A stretch of DNA of 64,000 nucleotides from positions 373,210 through 437,209 of the forward strand of contig NW_019091449.1 of the NCBI RefSeq assembly GCF_001949145.1. Direction: 5' to 3'. The stretch is from Acanthaster planci. Its lineage: Eukaryota; Echinodermata; Asteroidea; Valvatida; Acanthasteridae. The position numbers were made by a program, and so were the translations under genes. Below, one piece after another: positions 22,045 through 33,317 of this stretch (the stretch's first letter is position 1; each line of letters begins with the position of its first letter). The notes below the pieces were generated by a model that was not told the origin of the DNA, searched no databases, and saw nothing but the letters and a program-made list of their open reading frames with translations.

Positions 22045-25000
22045 GCAAACTTGATGGCTACAAAGTTGGCAGGAAATTTCTAACAGGAAACAAACCGAGG
22101 GGAAAAAAGCACTGAAACCAAGGACATCCTTTGTACCGTCCTTTCCCTTACTCTACGCAAGCCGGCTCACCGACTTCTTTTCATTCCTTCTTTTGTGTCG
22201 TTAAAGCTGCATAATGGTGCTGAAGCTGTCCGGTGTGTCAGGTATCTATTATGTATCGTCGCCAGGCTTCGTATGGTTGCATTTTGCTATAAAGACCTCG
22301 TTTTACACCGGTGGGTAGTCGGATCGGGTATACTCAAACACCTCGGTCACACGTCTACAGGCACAACAAAATGCAACAGAGCAACATGAATCCATTTAAT
22401 ACAATTCCTCAATGCCATTAACTTCTGTGAAAATACAGACAGCTTTCCAGCCTCATTTATTGTTACAAAGTATTTTATTTTTTAGTCTGGTTCAAAATAT
22501 TTGCCTCATCTCAATTTTGCAAAATTCTTTGGACAGGTTGTAAATTGATGAAAGGTTAATGTGAGAAACCGGCACTGTATTCGATTCTGCAGTAATCAAA
22601 ACGAGGAAGCCATTCTTAACCTTGTTCATCGAATCTGTCATAAATTGTTAACGGTTAAACGGAACAGTATCAGACTGTTTTACAATTCATGTGAGTTCTA
22701 AACCTTCCTCTCGATTTTTCCAAATCTGGCGCAAAGCACTATAAATATGTGTTTGCGCAAATATGAAACTATTCATCAGAGTAGACGGGTACTAATTTGA
22801 TAGGAAGTTTCATTGATTTTTTTTATTGATGCTTTCAAGTTTAAAAATGAAGAATTTCAATATGGCTGAATTTGGAATAAAGTCCATTAACGTTGGTGTT
22901 ACTGGCCACTTTTTCACATCAGAGATTCGATGCCTTGCTGGCTGGTGACTACATCAGCCAGAAAGAATCTGTCACCAGCCAGCAAGATTCAGCCACCAAG
23001 ATTCAGTCATCGAAACTGACAACATGTTCACCTCTCATTGACTCGGGAAACGGATGCCAAATGTTAATTAAACAGCCCATGACTTGAATTATTCCTTGGG
23101 AACTTCCCTTTTAGTTGGTAACTTTCTGCTTCCCTCAATCGAAAGCTATTTGACATACCTTTTTGTGATGTCATTTCACGAAGCCCATGTTCATTTGAAG
23201 GTTTTTAATCCCAAATGTGAACCAGAAACTGGCTCGTTGAAAATATTTGTGATAAAACGTTGCGCACTATACTGTACTCAAACGGCAATGACTCAACAAG
23301 GAAAAGAACATTTTAATACGGCAAGGTCCAAAATTCTGGAAATTCTTGGTGCTGAAATAGCTTCATGATTCAGATTTCTTCCTGAAACGACATCATGTTT
23401 AAGCTTAAAAATATGCAAATCTGCATTGGTATAAAACAGAAAAGGAACCGATAATGCCCAATAACGGCAATATGAAAATTTCAAATTAGGTTTAATGAAA
23501 TACAAAGGTGCATTTACAAGGACATGCACTATATTAAACGTTGTACTAAATGGACCGTTTATTAATCTTGCTTGTGCTTTTCAGTGAAATTATTTGAAGG
23601 TGGGATGCAAGGCTGGTCTATGTTTAATGTAGGTGCGGCAAAGACTAATAACGACAGCTATCGCTGTGATGGCATCTCAATCACCTCAGCTTGAAGCAAG
23701 GAGCTACGCAGTGGCCAAACTGTGCGATGGTTTACGTTAACTGCGCTGTGCATGGTGTGTGTATAGACACACAGGCTCTATTTCCCGTTTTCTAGTTTAT
23801 AAAAGTGACCAGTCAAACACAGTGCAAGTGTGTAATTCTAGTAGAAGCACAACCGTCAACTGCATTCCATTGCAAAACACAGTACCTTACCCGCAAAATT
23901 CAACATTGCTGTCCTAAGAGTGTATTGAACGCGCGTACATCTCGGGGTTTTATATTCATAGCATCTGTTGGTATTTTTTTTTGCTCGACGACAGTCAAAC
24001 TGGAAAAGGCATGCACATGATATTGACGTTACATACAATAAGCGAATGTCCCTCTCGAACAGTGATACATTCGCAATGGGCCTTCAGTGTTGAAGATAGT
24101 GTTAAAGAGATCATGAAATAGAAATGTGTCACTGAATCCCTTGAAAGAGCACCTTTGGGTTTCAATTTACCTCATTTTAAATTTTTGTTTTACAATTTTT
24201 ATCCCATATTGTGGAGCTTTTTTGGTTTTATGCTATTGCACATTTGCACATTCATGAGCAAAACCTATGATTTCATCCAAGGCACCGACCCTCAACGTTG
24301 CACTGATTTGTTGACTGGAAATTTCTAGATTTTGCTACACACTGCTATTGCAGATTTCATTTCCTTTGGCAGTTTATTGCTGTGTAAGTGTATGGCAAGT
24401 GTATGCGTAGGCAAGCAACCTTTTAGTAGAAATAATTTCAAATAGTAAATTTTGAGTTCACAATTTGAACATAAAGACATGCAAACTGAACCATGACCTC
24501 CTGGATTTACATCAAAGCAAAAGCGCTCTCCCTTGTACAGAAATGCTTGGTCAATATTGAATGTTTAATAAAAAAAAGTGCACTTTTCAGTTCATGTAGC
24601 ACAAAACAGATGTCAAACACTCTTCATGCACTGAAGAAAAGTACAGAGATACACAAAAAGTGATTCTAAGAAAAATTTATTTTGTGAATCCTTTATGCAC
24701 TAAATTTCAGAGGTCTGTGTTGAGAATTTGCGAGGAGCAAAACGTCTAACAGATCGTTTTAAGCTCCTGGTGAAAACATTCACAATTATTGACTTGCCAA
24801 CATGAAACGAAGCGCAAGGTATCTTTGATATCTTTCTGTTATGTGAGTTTGGCCATCCTCACGCTTTTCAGTGTGGCATTTGATACTTTGACCGTTTATT
24901 GGAATAACAGATGGTGTAATACCAAGGCCATATGGAATTGACATACATTCGAGATGCGTACAGACGTATCAATGAACACAGTGTGAGATGTTTTATTTTG

Positions 25001-26125
25001 GAACACTGAGCTATTTTGTAATCCTTGACGAGGTACACAATGCCCATATGTTGTTATTCTGAGCTTATACATACAAATAAATGTACATATGCATTTTGAA
25101 TAATTCAAGTAGTTTCATTTTTTGTGTATTATATGAAAGCAATTTTTATCGGAAATTTTTTAAATTCACCTTGTATTTGTAATATCGACAAACATTGGAG
25201 CCCGTGCCTTTATAATTGATGTTCTACTTGGAAGAAAAAACTGAATGTTTGCTAAGGTCATTAACAAGGAGGCTAGTGTTCACTTTGCTACTCTGCTAAT
25301 TTTAATTCTTAAACAAGGATGTGTCATCCTCCTTTATCTCCAAGGTTTAACATTACAATTGTATTTGTTTTTGCTAATATCATTTTTTACACAATAAACC
25401 ACAGGAAATGACCAATGCAAAAGCTTAGGTTTTGTACATGCAGGACAAATACATGTAATAGGCCAACTAAGTTCAATTTGACACTCGTTCGCGGACATTT
25501 TCCTTTTTGCATTTGATAAAATTAACTTTGAAATATTGCTGGTAGACTTGTTTTCGTTGCATTTAACAATTGACTTAATGGAAAATAATTTGTATGCTAA
25601 GTACTAAATTCGATTTCTTTCGACGGTACTGATCGGCTGTACGTCGTTCTTTGTAGAATGTCGTTTTGTATTGAGGTATTGTAGAATTAGATGTGAGGGA
25701 TAAAACAATGGGGACAGCAATATTGCAACATTTTCGACATTGCCTTGAATATATTTGAATATGTGTATATTTTTCCTTTGGTCAGTTTCTCACGGCTTCC
25801 CATTTGATGTCCACTTAGTTTTATGATGAAATTATACTGTTGTCTTTACAAGTCCACTTTACAGTCCAAAACTGGAAGAATCCATGCCTGGACTTTGAGC
25901 TCTGGTTTTATGTGGATTCAACTGGGCTTGGGTAAACGTGTTTAATTTCATATTTAATATTTAGCCTGAAGGTAAAGGTCACGCAGCGAGCTTCCAGAAC
26001 CCTCGCGCGACCCGTTTATGGGGATGTACATGGGGCCCGGCAACCCTCACACGTTGTACAATATTTGGAAGGATGAATTCTTAAACCACTGCAAGAACCC
26101 TCATGTCAGAATTTTATCCTTGTAT
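22045..26125. other. Intergenic, no gene recognised
   Basis: AT-rich and without a convincing exon. It contains the perfect 16-bp inverted repeat listed at 22934-22986. Confidence 0.45.
22934..22986. repeat. Perfect 16-bp inverted repeat (hairpin)
   Basis: CTTGCTGGCTGGTGAC (22934-22949) pairs perfectly with GTCACCAGCCAGCAAG (22971-22986) across a 21-base loop, and AAGATTCAG words are repeated just after it. The stem is GC-rich in an AT-rich region. Function is unknown; a structured RNA or a protein-binding palindrome are both possible. Confidence 0.7.
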
Positions 26126-26538
26126 CAGTGGCGTATCCAGTTGTTGGTGCGGGGGGGGGAGTCAAAAGGGAATGCAGCTTCGGGCTCATTCAGCATGACG
26201 TTTGGGAGAAAAAATCAGAAGCTTAACTCACGGTCCTGACATCCTAGCTTTTATTTGCTGGTGTTGTTGTCTAAGGTCTTGGTGCTAAAATTTGATAAAG
26301 AGATATCCCAATTACTTTCTTTCCCACTCACCTATGAAGTGTTCTTGGTAAAAACAAACAAACAACAACCCAACAAACAAACACCCCAACAAACACCTCC
26401 AACAACCCAACAAATAACCCAACACCCCAACAAACAAACACCCCAACAAACAAACAAACAAACACCCCAACACCCCAACAAACAAACAAACAGACACAAA
26501 TAGGTCGGGGGCAAGTTGCTCCGCCGGATACGCCACTG
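26126..26538. mobile_element. hAT-like non-autonomous element with simple-repeat core
   Basis: The left end CAGTGGCGTATCC and the right end GGATACGCCACTG are perfect 13-bp inverted repeats. The flanks CCTTGTAT (26118-26125) and CCTCGTGT (26539-26546) agree at 6 of 8 positions, the two differences being transitions, as expected of an aged 8-bp hAT target duplication. A G-run follows the left end. No transposase is present. Confidence 0.8.
26351..26499. repeat. CAACAAACAAACACC-type simple repeat
   Basis: About 150 bp of pure A/C words (AAACAAACACCCCAAC and variants), with almost no G or T on the plus strand, sits inside the hAT-like element. It produces long but meaningless open frames on both strands (Asn/Lys/Gln/Pro on plus; Leu/Cys/Val/Gly on minus). 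Confidence 0.9.
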
Positions 26539-27208
26539 CCTCGTGTTATTTAAGTAGTAAACAGTAATTTTACGAAAGCCTTTTTTGGAGGCGACTTTTT
26601 TCAAGAAGTTAACGAAAATGTAATCGCGAAGTTTCAGCTTTGGGCCCTTTATTTTTCCCATCTAAGGGTTCTGGAGGCGCACCACGGGGGGGGGGGCAAC
26701 TTTCAGGCTCTGTAGCAGTTAGTGTTGTGATAACTTTAGTACGGCGCCACCGTTCCGTCCAGGCTTTTCAATTACAGTCGCTCTGGGCGAAATCAACACA
26801 ATCCTTCGCGCCATTAAAGGGGGCCATCGGGAAAACCCAGTGAAACGTCACTGCACTTGTTTATAACAATTCTTGCTCCAGACATAAAGTGAGCACATTT
26901 ACTCTCCCGTAAAAACAAAGTGTTGACTCAAAAATGATTCCAGTATTTCAGCTATCAACGACCATCCATTTTGCACTTGAAATTCATTTTGACAACAGAC
27001 TAAACACGTCACCCTTCAAAATACTTTTATCATAAATATGCATATTACTACGACTGCTACATTGTATATCCACAACCGTGCCTTCTAAAGACCCATTCAA
27101 AGCGCACGCGGTAACGGAAATCCTCGCCACAGGCACATGGTTTTTCTATTGGGTTATTAAATAATGGAAGCCTATTAGCGCCAATTTTAACTCCCCCCAA
27201 GATATTTT
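26539..27208. other. Intergenic, nothing recognised
   Basis: Contains a long G-run at about 26686-26696 preceded by GGAGGCGCACCAC, in the style of MITE termini. No partner end was found. Confidence 0.4.
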
Positions 27209-27370
27209 TTATTGCAAAATAACGCAAACGCAATAATGTTGCAAATAACTTAGTATGTTTGCAAAATAACGCATTAAATTTGCGAAAAAATGCAATAAGT
27301 TTGCGAAATAACCCCAAAATTTTGAGAAAATAACCCTATAGGTTTGCGAAATAACGCCGTAGTTTTGGGA
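27209..27370. repeat. Degenerate 21-bp minisatellite, about 7 units
   Basis: Units of 20-22 bp follow the consensus TTTGCGAAATAACGC plus a variable 6-base spacer. Because 21 is a multiple of three, the minus strand reads as an aromatic/hydrophobic 7-residue repeat (YFANLLH, FFANLMR, YFANILS). Units vary in length, so this is unlikely to be a conserved coding repeat. Confidence 0.75.
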
Positions 27371-27829
27371 TTTACGATTGCGCCCTCTCGTGTTTTGTCT
27401 AACCGTACATGACGCACCGCAGTAAAATATCAAAGTTACTGGTCGATTATTATCTTTCTTTGATCAGCTGAAATCTGACGATGACATTATTGTCAATCAT
27501 GATTCTAAATATGAAATGATTCAAAGAAAATAACGAAGGTGACACGAGGAGACTGTCACTAACTTGTTTGCACTTTTATTTCCTGTTTACATTTAGTTAC
27601 AATGTTCTTGTTAAAGGCAATTCTGCTGCTAACTGCTGTTGTGTCATAATAAAGGCATTTTCTTAAATTCCAGAGCCTCTGTTAAAATGTCTCGGAATGT
27701 CAAGTAATTTATAATCGCCTGTTATAGTTCGGTAGTTTTTTCGAGGTTGTTTTCTACCATTAGTATCCGAAACAGTTCTTGCAGTTCAAAAACCATCGCT
27801 GATGTTTGGTCAAACGGGCACTGTACTCA

Positions 27830-28740
27830 CGACAGGCCTCCACCCAAGTTGAGTCCATACCTTGTACTCTCGTGTGCCGTACAGTGCTGGTATTCCATAC
27901 ATGACACATAGTTTGCCATGTGGAGCATTTTGATTCTTGTTGAGACGAATGGAATGAGTGTTCCAGACAGCAGTGGTCTTGTCTATGTCGTTCCAAATTA
28001 AAAAACCCAAAGATAGTCTCACAAATCTTGGTCAAATTATTTAGATGGTTGTGAAATGGCGCTATTACAGTTTTTAAATACCTGCACAACGGACATAAAG
28101 GCAAGCTGCAGAAGGTTCAGACCGCCATCAAAGTAGCCCTCATCCTACCGGAACCCCAAAGTCTCAATCCAAAACTGGCAGCACTGCATCCGCAGCATTC
28201 TCGAAAACGCTTCAATGCGTTGATTGCTCGTACTTGGACCGTAAACAAAAGAATCTCTCTCGCGATAAGACTGAATAACTGCAACATGCTTGTTTTCTGT
28301 GCCACAATCACCTCTCACTTTGGATCGACATGGTTGAATCGCTGCAACCACTTCTTCATTATGTCCTGCAACAATCCTAGGATCACTCGTGGATGAACTC
28401 ACTTTGCACCAAATTATCTTCCTTGAGAATCCATCTATGCACGCGCTTATACACACAAGCCATAAGGCTTAACCTTAGGAATCCAAGTGCCACAAACAAT
28501 TGGGTCCCTTTGAGCAATTATTTTCTCCTTCTAAGTCGTTTTCTCTTTCTCTGCTCACATCCACGTAGGTGTAGCACTGAAATCCGCAAAGTGACGTGTG
28601 ACCATGAGATCTTAAATCCAGCCAATAAACACGACTGATGAGTCCATCGATCTCCGTGCATAACTTCGAACTGCTGTCTCTGCTCCAGCATGACAAGAGC
28701 AACATCATCAATCGATGACTTGTTCTTTCTCTCCGTAACA
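27830..28740 (-). pseudogene. Decayed integrase-core (rve-like) transposable-element gene
   Basis: Fragments in all three minus-strand frames together trace an animal integrase-core protein. In order: CSKGPNCLWHLDS (about 28500-28475); KVKPYGL in another frame; then ACIDGFSRKIIW, RGDCGTEN and STSNQRIEAF in the 28145-28456 frame; then AVWNTHSIR and NAPHGK in the 27810-28022 frame near the C-terminus. The D of CIDGF, the D of GDCGTEN and the E of NQRIE form an apparent DDE triad. In-frame stops and at least two frame changes make it non-functional as one protein. Such proteins are encoded by widespread animal DNA transposons; I cannot name the superfamily with certainty. No terminal repeats were found. 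Confidence 0.75.
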
Positions 28741-29181
28741 GACCAAATGTCATTTTAGGGTCCTTAAACTTTCGATGATGCCATGATTTGCTGCCAAAAA
28801 CGACAATATGTGATCATAACAAACCAAGAGGGAAGTAGCAGCTTACGAGTTTGCGTAATGTCATGCTTAGCTTTCCTCGAGTACTGTTTTGCGGGAAATC
28901 ACCTGCACTTAATGTTACCTTAATGTTAACTTAATGAACTGTTGTATTACTGGTATTGCATTACTTCGCAAGAAAAAATATTTTTGCCAAGTTAAAATTG
29001 GCACTAACAGGCTTCCGTAGGTTCTTCACTTAGAGAGCTCACAAACCGCACGGTCACTTGAAAATCGCTGCGTTTAGAAACCAGAACAATTTCCCCAAAT
29101 ATACCAAGCTTAGACTTTGCGGTCTAACCAGTCAGCGTTCTTGTTTGGTATGATGAAATGGTCTGGCTACTTTGTCGTTGG
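28741..29181. other. Unassigned sequence before the gap
   Basis: No exon or repeat recognised. It may include the 5' end of the element carrying the integrase relic. Confidence 0.4.
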
Positions 29182-30126
29182 NNNNNNNNNNNNNNNNNNN
29201 NNNNNNNNNNNNNNNNNNNNNNNNNNNNNNNNNNNNNNNNNNNNNNNNNNNNNNNNNNNNNNNNNNNNNNNNNNNNNNNNNNNNNNNNNNNNNNNNNNNN
29301 NNNNNNNNNNNNNNNNNNNNNNNNNNNNNNNNNNNNNNNNNNNNNNNNNNNNNNNNNNNNNNNNNNNNNNNNNNNNNNNNNNNNNNNNNNNNNNNNNNNN
29401 NNNNNNNNNNNNNNNNNNNNNNNNNNNNNNNNNNNNNNNNNNNNNNNNNNNNNNNNNNNNNNNNNNNNNNNNNNNNNNNNNNNNNNNNNNNNNNNNNNNN
29501 NNNNNNNNNNNNNNNNNNNNNNNNNNNNNNNNNNNNNNNNNNNNNNNNNNNNNNNNNNNNNNNNNNNNNNNNNNNNNNNNNNNNNNNNNNNNNNNNNNNN
29601 NNNNNNNNNNNNNNNNNNNNNNNNNNNNNNNNNNNNNNNNNNNNNNNNNNNNNNNNNNNNNNNNNNNNNNNNNNNNNNNNNNNNNNNNNNNNNNNNNNNN
29701 NNNNNNNNNNNNNNNNNNNNNNNNNNNNNNNNNNNNNNNNNNNNNNNNNNNNNNNNNNNNNNNNNNNNNNNNNNNNNNNNNNNNNNNNNNNNNNNNNNNN
29801 NNNNNNNNNNNNNNNNNNNNNNNNNNNNNNNNNNNNNNNNNNNNNNNNNNNNNNNNNNNNNNNNNNNNNNNNNNNNNNNNNNNNNNNNNNNNNNNNNNNN
29901 NNNNNNNNNNNNNNNNNNNNNNNNNNNNNNNNNNNNNNNNNNNNNNNNNNNNNNNNNNNNNNNNNNNNNNNNNNNNNNNNNNNNNNNNNNNNNNNNNNNN
30001 NNNNNNNNNNNNNNNNNNNNNNNNNNNNNNNNNNNNNNNNNNNNNNNNNNNNNNNNNNNNNNNNNNNNNNNNNNNNNNNNNNNNNNNNNNNNNNNNNNNN
30101 NNNNNNNNNNNNNNNNNNNNNNNNNN
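29182..30126. other. Assembly gap, 945 N
   Basis: An unbroken run of N. Apparent long open frames across this interval are artefacts of untranslated N. Confidence 1.
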
Positions 30127-32500
30127 GCCAGTTATAGCAACTGTGTTAATTATGTCGATGATGATGGTGCTAGCACAAAATGGCGACACCAGTCAAAGTT
30201 GCAATCAAAATGTGTGAGAAATGTAGATACATGTATCTGCTATCCCTGCTGAGAAAAATGCGGTTTACATGTCGACAAATACTTCGGGAACCGAACGAGT
30301 GAAAAGTCCTCAGCAATTATTTGTTCTGTACGGAAAATCCGTACTTTTGCTGGCACTGCATTAATACTATCATGCGCATGCGTCAATAATTACGAGAGGC
30401 TATTGACGACGCCCCATGGTAGTGTAGCACAAAAAAATGCCACCCTAAACTAAGTCTGAATAAAAAAAAACCAAAAAAACGGAATTTGGGGAACTCGCTA
30501 AAAAAAACTTCAAATTTGATCGGGTAGGGAGGAGTCGCAAGGAAAATTACGTGGAGGCAAACGACCGCAAATATTATAGAAAGGAGGAAACAAAACCAAA
30601 AAAATGAAATTCCAAAATTTATTGCTTAGGGGCAATGCTCAACAGAATCAAAACAACAATATAAAAAAAGGAATTGTCTAACCACAAACTCAATCAAACC
30701 TGTGATCAAAATAAAAAAAAAATGAAGAACCAGTGTGATGTCTGGGCAGAATGGGACTAGATTAACTTTGACCTTAAAAAAACCGCACTTAATTAAATCA
30801 CGTCAAACTAAAAAAAATAAGATGCCAATGAAACTTTGCTGGTCAAAAGAAATAGGAGCGTGGATTCAACAAAATTTAGAGTCAAGCAAATACAAGCAAA
30901 AAAAATGAATGAATTTCAACAAAAAAGAAAACCTAACCACAAGCAAAACTAAAAAAAAACAGAAAGCCAACACAGCATATAAGAGGGTTGCAAAATAAAC
31001 ACAACAACTTTGACAACCTGAAACATTAAAAAACAAAGAAAAACAAATGAATACATGAAAAAGTTTGACGGTCATACGCAAAAAGTAACTTTAAAAGTTA
31101 AACAAGGTAAATGTTATAAGTCTACAAAATAAGTTGACCAGTCCCTAGTTCCATAATTAGTTCACACAAACCATCTGGCTCTCCTAACAAAAACCACTGC
31201 CAGAGGTGCATATAGCAGTCCAGGCTACCAAAATCCCTGTGAATACCTCATGAGCTGATAAGACTATCCCTGCCTTCCAGGTCAGCTGGGCACAGACAAA
31301 CCAAGTGCTCACCCCGGCTAGAGGAGACTTTAGTCCTCCCACCACAAATCAATCAGCGACACAATCATTCTGTATAAAAATGACCGGAGTTAATATTAAC
31401 AAAAGGACTAAGGAACAAGTCTAAACTGCTGAAACACTTACTCCACTGTAAAGCACCTCTCCTTACATACAGGACTACTGATCTTATGAATGGGACTATA
31501 CTACATGCATCAGTTAAAGCATGAAAGTAAATGTACATGTACATGTATATGTAATAGACAAAGCAGGAAAGAAAATCAACGTTGAATACTTAGGCTTAAA
31601 AAAACAAAGTGAAAACAGCTGTGAAAGTGAAAAAAAGACGTTTGAGAACTTGAATCCTTCCAACACAGGTATGCAGGGCAAAGTAATACATTTTAGTCAT
31701 AACTGTGGCACAAACTACACAAACCACGATGAGGAAAAGTTAAAACTTGTCAAAACCAAATTCCTCTAGTTTTCCATTCCAACAGCAAAGAATGTCACTA
31801 ATAAAGACAGAGCAATAAAATGGTAAACGTAATCTAGTAAGAATGCATAAAAATCAGGAACAGGAGTAAATGTGTAGAATTCATGAGTCGAGCACAAATA
31901 TGACCATGCTGTAATAACCATCTCTAACAAGTTACACGTATTTCATAAAACATGAAATAAACTTATTTTTCAAAATAAGACTTAAGGTTGACCGAGAGGA
32001 TGGAAACTCAAGTACACGTACACATGTACCTGACTGTATTCATTGTATTTTTACAACAAAAAACTTCACAATGTAATAAAAATATCCTAAAAGGAACCTA
32101 GGGTAATCTACAGCACATAATAAACAGTTTCATTAAGGAAAAAAAAGTAAAATAGGGGAAACTTCCCGAATAAAACGGCAGACTAAGCGAGGGGCAGAGA
32201 ACTCATAAAAATGTGGTGTGTGTTCTTCACTGCCAGTCTGCAAACTGAGGGGGTCTAGAAGGAATGCTGAGCACATGGTGCTAAATCAAAGGGACTCTTT
32301 GTTCAAGGGTCTAATTACTGTAAGAATGATGTTACCTTACCAGGTGAGGGTCTAGCTTAAAAAAGAAATCATTTTCCAGGAGAGGGAACTGAAGTTATTG
32401 TATATGTAGGAGATTACAATCATCCTCCTTACACTCGCATGTGCCTTCAACAGAAAAGCAATAGGAAGTGTTGACCTCTTGGTCATGGGTTGCACAAAAT
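30127..32500. other. A-skewed non-coding block
   Basis: From about 30420 to 31130 the plus strand is dominated by A with many A-runs of 6-10, and the skew continues more weakly to about 32160. On the minus strand this is T-rich, which would suit a 3' UTR or a long non-coding transcript running leftward. A minus-strand AATAAA (TTTATT on plus) lies near 30616. TACATGTACATGTA occurs at about 31531. No protein-like frame is seen. Confidence 0.45.
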
Positions 32501-32504
32501 TCGG

Positions 32505-32640
32505 CCAATGAGAGCTGAGAGCGATTTCCCTTCCCAGCGCCCTGTATCATTGTATGGGCGTTTTGGACGATTAATGAATATTATTCCTGGATGGACTTCA
32601 GCTCCCAGAAAGCATTACGAAACCCCACTCAAACACGTGG
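32505..32640. promoter_or_regulatory. Promoter-like cluster: CCAAT, ZNF143/STAF-like site, E-box
   Basis: CCAAT is at 32505-32509. A 25-bp segment at 32595-32619 (containing CTCCCAGAAAGCA) matches the ZNF143/STAF site at about 19 of 25 positions by my count. CACGTG follows at about 32636. Such sites mark housekeeping and small-RNA promoters in animals. No transcript is identified; a leftward unit through the T-rich minus strand is one possibility. Confidence 0.35.
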
Positions 32641-33206
32641 CAGCCACCCATTTTAGTTGGTAGCATCCGTAGTGATCCTGACACTTGACATGCCGTGAGC
32701 TTATACATTTGGCATTTACGTGTTCATCCTCAACAGTTTAGTGGGACGTCAGTGAACGTAAAGGGCTTTGGCCATAGCAACATGAGGAGCAATAACATGA
32801 TTCAATTCTACATTTCCGAAAAGAATGTGCTATCAGCCGGGGTGAATGCTCATAGCTGCATAGCTACTGCATGACTGGAGTTATTTACATAACAAAGATG
32901 CCTGCAGTTCCTGGGACTTCTGACATTTTATTCTTTATACATGCCTGACAAAACAACTACAATAGCATAAATCGATTTAGTATTTGCTCTGATTGGAAGG
33001 GGGAAGATGTTTACCCTGTTGAAAATTGTTTTGTTAAATTGGCTAATTTATAGATTTTAAATACAAAGTCTGCAGCAAGCTGGCCACTTACTGACCAAAG
33101 CATACAAATCCATGACATGGGACAAAGATACCATGGTTTCTACACTCATATTATAACACCATTTCTCCAAAATCAAACGAGTCATCGACACCACAAACTG
33201 ACACTC

Positions 33207-33317
33207 AGGCTGCATTTGAATCTCTTGTCTAGAGCTAGGTCTTCGCTCCAATGGAAATGCGTGGAGACGCGCAGACAATAGACGTAGCCGTAGCTCTGGA
33301 AGCCCGTTTCGGACACG
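33207..33317 (+). repeat. Dispersed repeat, copy 2 of 3
   Basis: Matches 11201-11317 along its length, with a short internal deletion. It is bracketed by inverted sequences: ACTGACACTCAG just upstream (about 33198) and GTGGGTGTCAGT downstream (about 33332), with a further GAACTGACACCCAGG at about 33441. This suggests terminal inverted repeats of a MITE. Confidence 0.75.

Noticed and set aside
26332-26661. Leu/Cys/Val/Gly-rich minus-strand frame resembling a membrane protein
   Set aside because: It is a translation of the CAACAAACACC simple repeat.
29117-30252. Open frames of 320-366 codons on both strands
   Set aside because: They consist almost entirely of N from the assembly gap at 29182-30126.
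30866-31081. Hydrophobic minus-strand frame that looks like a signal peptide plus membrane protein
   Set aside because: T-rich sequence on the minus strand automatically translates as Phe/Leu; there is no supporting structure.
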